DNA of 64,000 bases, from the NCBI GenBank assembly GCA_947305005.1, contig CAMZCM010000001.1, positions 124,001 through 188,000 on the forward strand. Reading direction: 5' to 3'. The translations under genes and the position numbers were made by a program. Source of the DNA: an uncultured Prevotellaceae bacterium. GTDB taxonomy: Bacteria; Bacteroidota; Bacteroidia; Bacteroidales; Bacteroidaceae. Positions within the stretch are counted from its first letter, which is position 1, and each line of letters starts with the position of its first letter. Below are positions 15,257 to 24,240 of the stretch, in pieces. Below the pieces are notes generated by a model that was given only the letters and a program-made list of their open reading frames with translations, searched no databases and was not told the origin of the DNA.

Positions 15257-17527
15257 TTACTTCACAAGAACCATTTTGCCGTTGTTGATAAATACACCTT
15301 TAGTGGGCTTCTTAACGCCACGGCCATCAAGAGTGTAGTATTTGTTGTCGGCCTTTGCAGAAACACGGATGCCATTGATGCCAGTATAGTCGGTTTCCTG
15401 AATGTTCTGGAACTCTTTCCAAATGTTGGCATTCTTATAGGCTTCCAATGAGCCCTTGGGAACGTAGAGCTTGCAGTTTGCCAACACATCTGAGTCGAAA
15501 TATGCGCATCCTTCCTTAGTAGCGGGAGGTGTCGTGGCCTGTATATAGATCGTTTCCAAAACAGAATTGTCCAAGCCTTGCTGGCCGAGGTAGCGGAGTG
15601 TTGCAGGCAGGGTGACGGATTTCAACTTCTGACTGCCGAAAATGCCGCAGTCCTCTATACGCTCCAGTTTCGCAGGCAGTTGGATGCTCACCAGATTGCT
15701 GCAGCTACCGAAAGCATTTTCCGGGAATACCGTCACCTTGTCGGTCAGGAAGGTGACGCGCTGGAGTGCATCTGCTGTCCAGCACTCGTAATTGTTCAGC
15801 TTTGTCACCTTGGGACCGTAGGTCAGGTCGGTGACATAGCCTGAACGGTTAAACGGTCCCATGTTAGGCGTAAAATCCGGATTCGTCAACTTGATGTTAC
15901 GACCCACATAGACCTTAGTGCATTGCTCGCCATCGGCCAATGGAGAAATGCCATTTGAGGCCACGCAGGTAGTCAGTGGCTGGTCGCTATCTTCAACAGT
16001 TAGTTCCCGCACCCCACTACCAGCGATGATCTGTTCGCCGATATACTCCACGGTAGCAGGAATGGTGAGTTCTCTCAGCAGATTACAGTAGAGGAAAGCA
16101 AAGTTGCCAATCTTCTTGACGGTCTTAGGAATGACAACTGACGAGATGCCCTGTTCATAATCTTTCATGAACGCATAGTCACCGATAGCTGTCACGGTAT
16201 ATCCGTTGACTTTCTCAGGAATCACAATGTCGCCATAATAGCTGTTGACCATTGTGCTATGATACTCATCTAATTGCGCCCATACCTTTCTCTGTACAAC
16301 AGTAGCCGTCTTGTCGGTCTCGTTGTATTCATACACCAGCAGTTCTGATTCAGGCGTCGTCTTCTCTTCATACGGCTTCACGCTGATGCAGTAGTTGACG
16401 ACATTGAAATTAGCTCGGCCATCTTCTGTGGATGAGCCTCCGGTAAAGATAATATTTCCAGTGGCAGGCTCCAGCGTATAGGCACCATAATTATAGCTGC
16501 AAGGGAACTGTTCACCATAGTAGGCAGTCATCTTACCATTCTGCAGGTTGTAGTTGACAACGACGAGCGTAAAACTACCGTCATTTTTCTGGTAGCCGCC
16601 AATGATATAGGCCTCATTACGTGATTGGTTGATGATGATGCCAGGGCTATAGTTGATTTTATAACTTCCATTAGGGAGTGCATTAGGCAGGTTGCCCAAG
16701 TCTGTAGCCTTCTCCGTGGCAACATTGAAACTGAGCAGGTGTGTGACATCCTCCTTCACACCTAGCAGCAAGAAGTCACCTTCGGTGGTCTGAATTTTGA
16801 AAAAGTCGCCATGAATCAGGTCATAATCCTCAAGGCCTGTTTCTGTAACCACCTCTGCCGTCTTGGTGTTGGTATCAACCTTCCAAACTGTCACAGGCAA
16901 GACTGCGGCATAGTTGCTCTTGTTGCCGAAAACATAGACAATACCCTGACCTGCATTGACCGTAAACGGGTTATTCAACTCTATCTCCTTGCTTCCGAAA
17001 GAAGTCCATGAGCTGCCATCCCACAATTCGAAGGTGGTGTCGCTGTTATACCAGTTTCCACTCAATAGTACATTGTTTTCAACACCTGTAGCAACACCGG
17101 CACAGAAGGCACGTGAGGTTGTGAGATTTCCTGTGGAAGAGAATGTGTTGGTGACGGGATCGTAGATGTCGCAGACCGTGCTTTGGCCAACGCCCCAGCC
17201 ACTGCTAAAGCCGCCACAGATAAGGAAACGTCCGTCTGAGAGGGACACGTTGGCAGCGCCATCGTGCGGGTTACTGATGCTGATGGATTCCCATACGCCA
17301 TTGTGTAAGCGTTCAGCAGTCGCTGTCAAATTAAAGTCGGTAGTGTGACCACCCACGACAACAATGTCGCCGGCAGTTGTAGCAAAGCAGACATGACCAC
17401 GGCGTGGAGTCTGCATTTCGGGTAACTGTTCGTACTGCAATGGGCTGAATGTCACATCATCAGCCAAGACACTCATGACGGAAACGATGAGTGTGCACAT
17501 GATAGAAAGTAAGCGTTGTTTCATCAT
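15257..17527 (-). CDS. Secreted Kelch-repeat and leucine-rich repeat protein
   Basis: The 756-residue protein has a signal peptide (MMKQRLLSIMCTLIVSVMSVLA). Residues about 25-390 form a Kelch-type beta-propeller (repeats with GGxxxxxxxxxxERLxNGxWE and AYIIGGYQ). Residues about 410-690 carry BspA-type LRR_5 repeats (IGDYAFMKDYEQGISSVVIP, IGNFAFLYCNLLRELTIP). The end, YTLDGRGVKKPTKGVFINNGKMVLVK in separate pieces, is the short sorting-like motif shared by five proteins here. The start is one of two adjacent ATGs (17527 or 17524). It begins 14 bases after meaB on the same strand, so it may share that transcript. Its role is probably at the cell surface; the ligand is unknown. Confidence 0.82.
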   Translation of the reverse strand: MMKQRLLSIMCTLIVSVMSVLADDVTFSPLQYEQLPEMQTPRRGHVCFATTAGDIVVVGGHTTDFNLTATAERLHNGVWESISISNPHDGAANVSLSDGRFLICGGFSSGWGVGQSTVCDIYDPVTNTFSSTGNLTTSRAFCAGVATGVENNVLLSGNWYNSDTTFELWDGSSWTSFGSKEIELNNPFTVNAGQGIVYVFGNKSNYAAVLPVTVWKVDTNTKTAEVVTETGLEDYDLIHGDFFKIQTTEGDFLLLGVKEDVTHLLSFNVATEKATDLGNLPNALPNGSYKINYSPGIIINQSRNEAYIIGGYQKNDGSFTLVVVNYNLQNGKMTAYYGEQFPCSYNYGAYTLEPATGNIIFTGGSSTEDGRANFNVVNYCISVKPYEEKTTPESELLVYEYNETDKTATVVQRKVWAQLDEYHSTMVNSYYGDIVIPEKVNGYTVTAIGDYAFMKDYEQGISSVVIPKTVKKIGNFAFLYCNLLRELTIPATVEYIGEQIIAGSGVRELTVEDSDQPLTTCVASNGISPLADGEQCTKVYVGRNIKLTNPDFTPNMGPFNRSGYVTDLTYGPKVTKLNNYECWTADALQRVTFLTDKVTVFPENAFGSCSNLVSIQLPAKLERIEDCGIFGSQKLKSVTLPATLRYLGQQGLDNSVLETIYIQATTPPATKEGCAYFDSDVLANCKLYVPKGSLEAYKNANIWKEFQNIQETDYTGINGIRVSAKADNKYYTLDGRGVKKPTKGVFINNGKMVLVK

Positions 17528-17540
17528 ATTATAATTAGTT

Positions 17541-18638
17541 TTAGTGGAGTAGTGCGAAATAGGTGTCAAGTAATTGCTTGGCAGCGACGAATGAAGTCTT
17601 CTGCCCGTCTAATACCGATTGCTCTGCGCCAGGAAGCATCGAAGCAATCGTCTCGTTGTTGTAGAATCCGTTGCGCAGTTGTTCGTTGATGCTCTCATAC
17701 ATCCAGTACTTGGCTTGTTCGGCGCGTCGATGATCGAAGTAACCGTTTTTTTTGACAAAGTCCACGTACTCGAAGACCATATCCCAGATTTCCTTGATGC
17801 CAAGCCCGTAGAAGCCGGAGTAACAAAGCACTTTGGGCGTCCAGCCGCTTTCGGGCATGGGGAAAAGGTGCAGGGCATTCTGGAATTGACGTGCTGCTAG
17901 TTGGCAAGGCTCTATATTGTCACCATCACATTTATTGATGACAATGCCATCGGCCATTTCCATGATGCCGCGCTTGATGCCCTGCAGTTCATCGCCTGTA
18001 CCAGCCAATTGAATCAGGAGGAAGAAATCGACCATCGAATGACAGGCAGTTTCGCTCTGACCAACACCGACTGTCTCTACAAATATCTTGTCGAATCCCG
18101 CTGCCTCGCAAAGGACAATGGTCTCGCGGGTCTTGCGTGCTACGCCACCCAAAGAACCGGCTGAGGGGCTAGGGCGAATGAAGGAATCAGGATGTACGCT
18201 GAGTTTCTCCATACGTGTTTTGTCGCCAAGGATACTGCCTTTAGTCTTCTCTGAACTTGGGTCAATGGCCAGTACTGCCAGCTTGCCGCCTGTGCGCTCC
18301 AGGACATGAATGCCAAATTCGTCGATGCTGGTGCTTTTGCCGGCACCTGGGACACCGCTGATGCCTATGCGAACACTCTTTCCGCTGTAGGGCAGACACT
18401 TCTCAATGACTTCCTGTGCAATGGCTTGGTGCTGCGGGCTGGTGCTTTCCACCAACGTGACAGCTTGTCCCAGAACCGTCACGCTGCCCTTGAGGATTCC
18501 TTCCACATAGTCATTGACTGTGAGTTGACGACGCACAAAGCGCCCTCGTTGCAAATAGGGGTTGACGATATCGGGCTTTTCTATACCATCATTGACCATC
18601 AGTCCTTTGTATTCTGCGTTATTCTCGGGATGTTCCAT
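17541..18638 (-). CDS. meaB: Methylmalonyl-CoA mutase-associated GTPase MeaB
   Basis: The 365-residue protein has the G3E-family P-loop GVPGAGKST (95-103), AIDPSSEKTKGSILGDKTRM (the MeaB/ArgK signature), FVETVGVGQSE with the DxxG-equivalent switch, and VINKCDGDN as the NKxD base-specificity motif. MeaB protects methylmalonyl-CoA mutase and gates delivery of its B12 cofactor. The mutase subunits are not in this window. It starts 3 bases after the DUF1573 gene and probably shares its transcript. Confidence 0.95.
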   Translation of the reverse strand: MEHPENNAEYKGLMVNDGIEKPDIVNPYLQRGRFVRRQLTVNDYVEGILKGSVTVLGQAVTLVESTSPQHQAIAQEVIEKCLPYSGKSVRIGISGVPGAGKSTSIDEFGIHVLERTGGKLAVLAIDPSSEKTKGSILGDKTRMEKLSVHPDSFIRPSPSAGSLGGVARKTRETIVLCEAAGFDKIFVETVGVGQSETACHSMVDFFLLIQLAGTGDELQGIKRGIMEMADGIVINKCDGDNIEPCQLAARQFQNALHLFPMPESGWTPKVLCYSGFYGLGIKEIWDMVFEYVDFVKKNGYFDHRRAEQAKYWMYESINEQLRNGFYNNETIASMLPGAEQSVLDGQKTSFVAAKQLLDTYFALLH

Positions 18639-18641
18639 TGT

Positions 18642-19697
18642 TCATTTTTTTACTTTAATCACCTTCTTTGGATTTTCAGGATCGTCCGTAATCAGAAGGA
18701 CGCGCGGAGCCGTCTTGCTTTTCTGTAACTCGGCCGGATTCAATGTCACTTTCAGCTTCACGCGCTTGCCGGGTTTGATTACTCGGTCGGAGAGTTTAAC
18801 GGTCATGACTTTATTAGATATTTGCATGCGAGAGATATGTAATGGACGTTCGCCTGCATTGCCGATAATGATGGTCTGCGTCGCTTTTTTCTTCGTTTTC
18901 ATGGCGCTGAAGTCCAACGAATCTTTCGAGAGAACCAGACGAGGGGCAGTGCGACGTTGTTCTGCCGTTAGATGTGAGAAGGCTGGGATGAGGACAACTG
19001 AGACAGAAATTTCATTCTCAGGACTTACCTTGTCACCCAAGTTTCGGGCCAGATAGATTGAGGTCTGTGTGAGACCATAGCTTTTCAGTCTTTCTCCGTT
19101 CAATGTCAAGACGATGCGGCCTTCACGTCCGCCTGCCAACTGTTCGGGCTGATATCGTGCCTTGAGGTACGAGGGCAGATGCATGATTTGTGGCTTGTAG
19201 CTGTTGCGACCGGTATTAACAATCTGCAGGACAGCCTCCGGATGCTCGCCCACATGGACATCGTCAAACTCAATTATATTGGTATTCAGTCGCACGGAAC
19301 CGAGGTCAATAGGGTAATCACCGTCGTAATCAGAAGCCATTGTCACCACGCGACCTTGAATCATCAGATATATAGGTTCTTCAGCCGTATCCGTCCACAC
19401 CTCAATCTCTTTTTGGAAGGTTCCTAACTGCTGAGCGTCAAATGTGGCTTTTATCGTTGCGTTGGCTCCGGATGCAATGGATTCTTTGGGCCACTCCACA
19501 CTCGTACAGCCACAAGAAGGATGCACCTCGGCAATTGTCAGAGGTGAGGTACCTGTGTTCTTGAGTTGGAACGTGGCCGTCTTGGGATGTTGGAACATCA
19601 CTTCGCCCATGTTCACGACCTCCACATCCGCCTTTAAAGGCGATTGTGCCAACATCAAGGAGGGCAGTGCGAGTAGGGGGAACAATAATTTCTTCAT
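18642..19697 (-). CDS. Exported DUF1573 protein
   Basis: The 351-residue protein has a signal peptide (MKKLLFPLLALPSLMLAQS). It then has DUF1573, with GEVMFQHPKTATFQLKNTGTSPLTIAEVHPSCGCT around residues 31-65, the hallmark Cys-Gly-Cys turn. Two more immunoglobulin-like modules follow, including a second FSAMKTKKKATQTIIIGNAGERPLHI domain. The family is common in Bacteroidetes and its function is unknown; the fold resembles ASPM/SPD-2/hydin-type beta-sandwiches. It is 21 bases from the GH43 gene upstream and 3 bases from meaB downstream. Confidence 0.85.
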   Translation of the reverse strand: MKKLLFPLLALPSLMLAQSPLKADVEVVNMGEVMFQHPKTATFQLKNTGTSPLTIAEVHPSCGCTSVEWPKESIASGANATIKATFDAQQLGTFQKEIEVWTDTAEEPIYLMIQGRVVTMASDYDGDYPIDLGSVRLNTNIIEFDDVHVGEHPEAVLQIVNTGRNSYKPQIMHLPSYLKARYQPEQLAGGREGRIVLTLNGERLKSYGLTQTSIYLARNLGDKVSPENEISVSVVLIPAFSHLTAEQRRTAPRLVLSKDSLDFSAMKTKKKATQTIIIGNAGERPLHISRMQISNKVMTVKLSDRVIKPGKRVKLKVTLNPAELQKSKTAPRVLLITDDPENPKKVIKVKK

Positions 19698-19718
19698 CCG
19701 GAGTCCGTTAGCAGTAGG

Positions 19719-20789
19719 TTATTTCTTACGACGAACCTTCACGGGGTACACACCGCTGTGGGTCGGGGTGACGGGACGGATGGTGCCATCTTTATTAAAC
19801 TCCATCTTGTCGATACAAACCTGACGGTGGAAACCGGGACCTTTGTCTTTGTCCAGATAGTTTTTGTTGATGCGGTGATAGACGATATACCATTCGTCCT
19901 TGCCTGGAATTTGTACCACGCTGTTGTGTGCTGTGCCGTAAATCTCTTGGTTCGGACGCTGTTGGATCACGATGGGCTGCTCAGCTACCGTGATGGGACC
20001 TAAGGGTGATTGCGCGGTACCGTAAGCCACGTGATAGTTGGGCGATCCGGTATCATCTACGCTCCACATAAAATAATAGGTACCCGCGCGATAAAAAACG
20101 TAAGGAGCCTCGCGATAGGCATAGTCTTCAAGCGTTCCGCCTTGGGGCGTCAGCACCGTGATGGTGGTCGTGTCAATGCTGACCATATCAGGGTTCAGCA
20201 TAGCACCTGCCATATAACCGTTACCCCAATAGAGATAGTCCTTGTCCGAAACGGGATCATGGAACACATCCACGTCAATCTGTTGGCCGCCGCGAACACC
20301 TTCGGGACGTTGGTTGATGAGCGGTTGCCCCAAGTCCTTGAACGGGCCTGTGGGCATGTCGGCTACGGCAACACCGATGGCCTTGCGGTTATTCTCGGGG
20401 TTGTGTCCGCTGTAATAGAAGAAGTATTTCCACTGCCCGTTCATCTTCTTCTCGATGATGCAGGGAGCCCAGGCGTTGCCTGTGGCCCAAGGCACTTGGT
20501 CGGTTCCGAGATCCAGCATGATTCCTTCGTGACGCCAGTCGGTCAGGTCCTTGCTGGAGAACACCGTGAAGTAGTAGCCGCTCCAACCTGGGGCGCCGTC
20601 GGTGGTGGAATAGATGTAGAACTGTCCCGTCTGCTCAGAATACAGCACCTCGGGATCGGCATGGAACTCGGGGAGGATCGGATTTCCTGACTCTCCCCCC
20701 GCCCTCCCTATCAGGGAGGGAGCGGTCACCTTTGCAAATACGACAGATGTTAATAAACAAAATGAGAAAAAATAAACGACTTTATTCAT
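19719..20789 (-). CDS. Glycoside hydrolase family 43 protein with an embedded repeat
   Basis: The 356-residue protein has a signal peptide (MNKVVYFFSFCLLTSVVFA), then FHADPEVLY with the GH43 catalytic base Asp, a central DVDVFHDP segment (pKa-modulating Asp) and the acid Glu likely in YREAPYVFYR. GH43 enzymes are five-bladed propellers acting on arabinosides, xylosides or galactosides in the periplasm or outside. Residues about 23-34 (APSLIGRAGGES) are encoded by a C-rich palindromic element (20689-20724) placed in frame between the signal peptide and the catalytic domain. The ATG at 20789 is chosen for the signal peptide. It may head a unit with the DUF1573 gene and meaB. Confidence 0.85.
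   Translation of the reverse strand: MNKVVYFFSFCLLTSVVFAKVTAPSLIGRAGGESGNPILPEFHADPEVLYSEQTGQFYIYSTTDGAPGWSGYYFTVFSSKDLTDWRHEGIMLDLGTDQVPWATGNAWAPCIIEKKMNGQWKYFFYYSGHNPENNRKAIGVAVADMPTGPFKDLGQPLINQRPEGVRGGQQIDVDVFHDPVSDKDYLYWGNGYMAGAMLNPDMVSIDTTTITVLTPQGGTLEDYAYREAPYVFYRAGTYYFMWSVDDTGSPNYHVAYGTAQSPLGPITVAEQPIVIQQRPNQEIYGTAHNSVVQIPGKDEWYIVYHRINKNYLDKDKGPGFHRQVCIDKMEFNKDGTIRPVTPTHSGVYPVKVRRKK
20689..20724. repeat. C-rich palindromic element inside the GH43 gene (copy 1)
   Basis: It contains CTCCCCCCG followed by the exact hairpin CCCTCCCT-atc-AGGGAGGG (20702-20720). It encodes SLIGRAGGES in frame. It is an inverted copy of the element at 20830-20865 and related to 55157-55195. Confidence 0.8.
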
Positions 20790-20829
20790 GATAAAAATCT
20801 TATATGTTACTATTCTTGAAAGGTAATTA

Positions 20830-20865
20830 TTCCCCTCCATTCAGGGAGGGGCAGGGGGGAGGGTC
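20830..20865. repeat. C-rich palindromic element upstream of the GH43 gene (copy 2)
   Basis: The hairpin CCCCTCC/GGAGGGG (20832-20838 and 20845-20851) is followed by CAGGGGGGAGGG. Its reverse complement aligns with the copies at 20689-20724 and 55157-55195. It lies between aroB and the GH43 gene, within the region expected to hold the GH43 promoter. Confidence 0.8.
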
Positions 20866-20866
20866 C

Positions 20867-21916
20867 TTAATTCTCGCGGTAGTAATCCAGCATCTCAAAG
20901 ATATCGTCCTTTGAGGCCTGCTGGTTGATGCGTATATCTCCGACACCACCGAGAAGGGTGAAGTTGATCACGCCCGCTGTATTCTTCTTGTCATGGGTCA
21001 TGAACTCATACAGACGGTCATATTGTTTGCAAGTAATGTCGAAAGTGCCGTATGTCTCGCGCACGAACTGGGCCACCTGGTACAGGCGTTCCGTGGGGAA
21101 GCCACAACGGGTGGCGCTCAGATAGAGCTCGCAGATCAGGCCCCAAGCTACTGCGTAGCCGTGCAGTACTGTGCGGTTCTCTGCCAATGCCAGGCTCTCG
21201 AAAGCGTGTCCGGCGGTGTGCCCTAAATTCAGCGCCTTGCGGATGCCGTGCTCGTGCGGGTCTTCGGTCACGATGCGCTCTTTGATAGCCACGCTCTTGG
21301 CTACCATCTGCTTCAGCACCTCATAGTTAATCTTGTCAAGGTCAAAGCGCAGCAGTTCCGCCACATCCTCGTCGTTAGAGATCAACCCGTGCTTGAGCAT
21401 CTCCGCGTAGCCGCTGCGAATGTTCTTGTCGTCCAGCGTACGCAGGAACTGCGTGTCCAGAATCACCGTCTTGGCCTCGTTGAACACACCAATCTCGTTC
21501 TTCAATCCTCGGAAGTTAATGCCCGTCTTACCGCCCACACTGGCATCGACCATCGATAACAGTGTTGTGGGAATGTTCACGTACGCAATTCCTCGTTTGA
21601 AGGTCGATGCGGCGAATCCGCCAAGGTCTGTCACCATTCCGCCGCCGAGGTTCACCAGCATGGAGTGGCGGGTGGCTCCACCCTCGCCAAGAGCTGTCCA
21701 TACCTCAGCCAATGTCTCTAATGTCTTTGCTTCATCGGTGGCGCCGATGGTAATATGTTGTGCTGCAGCCAGACAAGGAAAGGAGCTCACGACGGGCAGA
21801 CACAAACGTGCCGTCGTGGTGTCCGTGAGCACAAACAGACGGTCAGGGCTGACGCTTGCTATCGCTGCACCCAGTTCTTTCTGCAAATCCTTGCTGATAA
21901 TTACATCCTGCCTCAT
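20867..21916 (-). CDS. aroB: 3-dehydroquinate synthase
   Basis: The 349-residue protein has the family hallmarks: LVNLGGGMVTDLGGFAASTFKRGI (NAD-binding glycine motif), NIPTTLLSMVDASVGGKTGIN, SGYAEMLKHGLI and LNLGHTAGHAFE (metal ligands). It converts DAHP to 3-dehydroquinate in the shikimate pathway. The ATG at 21916 (MRQDVI) gives the usual family length; in-frame upstream starts would lie near or above the promoter at 21950-21957. Confidence 0.95.
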   Translation of the reverse strand: MRQDVIISKDLQKELGAAIASVSPDRLFVLTDTTTARLCLPVVSSFPCLAAAQHITIGATDEAKTLETLAEVWTALGEGGATRHSMLVNLGGGMVTDLGGFAASTFKRGIAYVNIPTTLLSMVDASVGGKTGINFRGLKNEIGVFNEAKTVILDTQFLRTLDDKNIRSGYAEMLKHGLISNDEDVAELLRFDLDKINYEVLKQMVAKSVAIKERIVTEDPHEHGIRKALNLGHTAGHAFESLALAENRTVLHGYAVAWGLICELYLSATRCGFPTERLYQVAQFVRETYGTFDITCKQYDRLYEFMTHDKKNTAGVINFTLLGGVGDIRINQQASKDDIFEMLDYYREN

Positions 21917-21949
21917 GGGTCTTTCGTATCTCTTTTTTATAATTTGTGG

Positions 21950-21957
21950 CAAAGATA
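21950..21957 (-). promoter_or_regulatory. -7 element TATCTTTG for aroB
   Basis: Minus-strand TATCTTTG is a perfect match to TAnnTTTG. The predicted start near 21945 gives a leader of about 29 bases to the ATG at 21916. Confidence 0.6.
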
Positions 21958-22062
21958 CGATTAAGTGAGCGATGAACAAAACAAATTCATTTATTTTTTC
22001 ATCCAAACGAGAGTATTTTCGACGAAGTCAGAGTACGATGAAGTGGACGAAATCCCCATCAA

Positions 22063-24198
22063 TTATTCGCTCTTTTCCTCGGGTTTCTTAGCAGCAGGCT
22101 TGTCAAACATACCGTAGGAGGTGCGAAGAACGCGGAACTCGGTACGGCGGTTGATGGCGTTGCAGGCTTCACGTTGTTCCTCCTCGGGCAGGGCTAAGAT
22201 AAATTCTTCGGTCAGGGTGTCGCCCACATGCAGGAAGGGATATTGCTCGGCGATGCGGCGCTTGACAACTTTCGGACGGCTCTCGCCATAGCCCTTCGGG
22301 GTCACTCGGTCAGGAGCGATGTCGTGTGCGATCAAATAATTGACAACGCTTTCCGCACGGCGCTGACTCAGCCGCTCGTTGTACTCGTCGTTGCCGCGAT
22401 AGTCACAGTGGGCGCTGAGTTCAATGGTGATGTTCGGGTTTTCTTTGAGCATCGTGACGAGGCTGTCAAGTTCTACGGTGCTCTCTTCGGTCAGCTCAGC
22501 GCTGTTGAAGGCATAAAAGACATTCTTGAGCAGCACGGGGGCCGAGACACTGGCCAGGGGGAATTGCAGGACGTGTTCTCGGCTGACGCTGGAGGTGTCA
22601 ACCTTGAGCTGTTCCACATGGTTGAGGAAGCCCTTGCAGGAACCTAAGAAGATATATTCCACACGGGGCTGTACCACCACTTCGAAGGAGCCGTCGCCGT
22701 GGACGTTGAGCTTCTGGTTGGTGCCATCATTGCCAATCATATAAACCAATGCGGCTGGCAGTTCATAACCGTCCTTCTCATAGACCCATCCCTTGACGGT
22801 CTGCAGGACTTCGGGACACTCAAAACTCATCAGATGGTCCCAGCCGCGAGCATCGCCACGATTGGTGGAGAAGAAACCGCGATTGTGGATGCCCTCAAAG
22901 GTAATGCCGAAGTCGTCGCCGGCGGAGTTCATGGGATAGCCCATATTCTTCACCGTCCACTTGTGTGTGGTGCTGTCCTCGGTAGCAACAAAGAGGTCGA
23001 GGCCTCCCATGCCGGGATGGCCGTCGCTGGAGAAATATAGCTCACCGTTGAGACGGAAAGTGGGAAACATCTCATCGCCAGGAGTGTTGATGGGAGCACC
23101 CAGGTTCTCAACACCGCCGAGCACTTTGCCATCCATGCTGACGCGCCAGATGTCCTTTCCACCGTGTCCGCCCGGCATATCGCTGACGAAATAGAGCCAC
23201 TGGCCATCGGGCGAGACGGCGGGGTGGGCGAAACAGGAAAGGGTGTCCTTGGAAATCTTCAACTCCTGCGGCTTTCCCCATGAGGCATCGGAGCGCGAGG
23301 CCGTGAAGATCTGTGCGTAGCGGGGATAGTCGGGGTCAGAGGTACAACGGGTGAGGTACATGGTCTTGCCATCGGGCGAGAAGCAGCAAACACCCTCTTC
23401 CAGCTCGGAGTTCAGCTCGCCCTCCACTTTCTCAGGGGTTGCCCATTTGCCTTTATCGTCCTTCTTGGTCCAGAAGATATCTGCATATTTGGTGCCGGTG
23501 ATGCCGCTGAGCTCGTCGCCTGTGGCCTGCGGACGGGTGGTCGTCCAGAACAGCTGATCCCAGTCGTCGCCGAACAGCGCGGGGGAGAAGTCAGCACGGC
23601 GTGAATTGAGAAACGCCTCTTTCTTGATGGTGTGCATCGTGGGGTTTTGCTTCATCGTGAGGGCTTCGCGCGAACCGATGAGGCCGTTCATGGCGAGGGT
23701 GTCGTCACCCAACGAACGCGAGGGCATGTACTTGGCGGCTTCGAGATAGGTCTCATAGCTCTTGATGGCGTTCTTGTAGTCGCCATTCTTCTGCTGCAAG
23801 CGTGCCAGCTGCAGTGTGGCTCCCACGATCTGTTCCTCGGCCAGTGAGTCGAGTTCGGGCTTGTCGTAACCAGCCTTCTGACGGTCTGCCACAGACTTTT
23901 CGATATACCGGATGCCATTCTGATAAGCGCCGATGGCTTTGGCCGTATAGTTGATGCGCTGGTAGCACTCTGCCATCTTCAAGGCCCGTTCGCCGCGCTT
24001 GTCACGCTGTTTCATCGCCGTCTTGGAATAGGCGGTCCGGAACTCAGCTGCCGCGTCGTAGTACTCACCGCGCGAGAGATACTGGTCGCCTTTCCTCAGG
24101 CTGCTTTCCGCACTACAAGAGAAAAAGAGAATGGAAAGGATACCGAAAAGGCACCCTTTCAAGCTAATTCTATGGACTTTTTGACGTAGTACGTGCAT
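22063..24198 (-). CDS. PorE-like OmpA-family lipoprotein (TPR, propeller, CRD, OmpA domains)
   Basis: The 711-residue lipoprotein (lipobox LFFSC, Cys28) has four parts in order: TPR-like helices (about 30-130, SLRKGDQYLSRGEYYDAAAEF), a PD40-type beta-propeller (about 190-440, with SPDGKTMYLTR and SSDGHPGMGGLDLF), a carboxypeptidase-regulatory-like domain (about 465-535, VKGWVYEKDGYELPAALVY), and an OmpA C-terminal peptidoglycan-binding domain (about 555-690, NERLSQRRAESVVNYL). This is the domain order of PorE, the T9SS lipoprotein that links the machine to peptidoglycan. Other OmpA/PD40 proteins share parts of this layout, so the name stays tentative. The ATG at 24198 is preferred over a TTG at 24219 that lies inside the -7 element. 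Confidence 0.8.
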   Translation of the reverse strand: MHVLRQKVHRISLKGCLFGILSILFFSCSAESSLRKGDQYLSRGEYYDAAAEFRTAYSKTAMKQRDKRGERALKMAECYQRINYTAKAIGAYQNGIRYIEKSVADRQKAGYDKPELDSLAEEQIVGATLQLARLQQKNGDYKNAIKSYETYLEAAKYMPSRSLGDDTLAMNGLIGSREALTMKQNPTMHTIKKEAFLNSRRADFSPALFGDDWDQLFWTTTRPQATGDELSGITGTKYADIFWTKKDDKGKWATPEKVEGELNSELEEGVCCFSPDGKTMYLTRCTSDPDYPRYAQIFTASRSDASWGKPQELKISKDTLSCFAHPAVSPDGQWLYFVSDMPGGHGGKDIWRVSMDGKVLGGVENLGAPINTPGDEMFPTFRLNGELYFSSDGHPGMGGLDLFVATEDSTTHKWTVKNMGYPMNSAGDDFGITFEGIHNRGFFSTNRGDARGWDHLMSFECPEVLQTVKGWVYEKDGYELPAALVYMIGNDGTNQKLNVHGDGSFEVVVQPRVEYIFLGSCKGFLNHVEQLKVDTSSVSREHVLQFPLASVSAPVLLKNVFYAFNSAELTEESTVELDSLVTMLKENPNITIELSAHCDYRGNDEYNERLSQRRAESVVNYLIAHDIAPDRVTPKGYGESRPKVVKRRIAEQYPFLHVGDTLTEEFILALPEEEQREACNAINRRTEFRVLRTSYGMFDKPAAKKPEEKSE

Positions 24199-24216
24199 CA
24201 ATCTTTGCGAACTTAT

Positions 24217-24224
24217 CAAAGATA
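24217..24224 (-). promoter_or_regulatory. -7 element TATCTTTG for the PorE-like gene
   Basis: Minus-strand TATCTTTG. The predicted start near 24212 leaves about 14 bases before the ATG at 24198. This argues against the upstream TTG at 24219 as start codon. Confidence 0.6.
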
Positions 24225-24240
24225 TAACGCACGCAGGGGC

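Noticed and set aside
20010..20690. A 226-codon open frame on the plus strand
   Set aside because: It is antisense to the GH43 gene and has low-complexity V/G/H-rich composition typical of a shadow frame.
24198..24219. An in-frame TTG start for the PorE-like gene at 24219
   Set aside because: The TTG is part of the -7 promoter element, so it would lie upstream of the transcript. The ATG at 24198 gives a normal lipoprotein signal.
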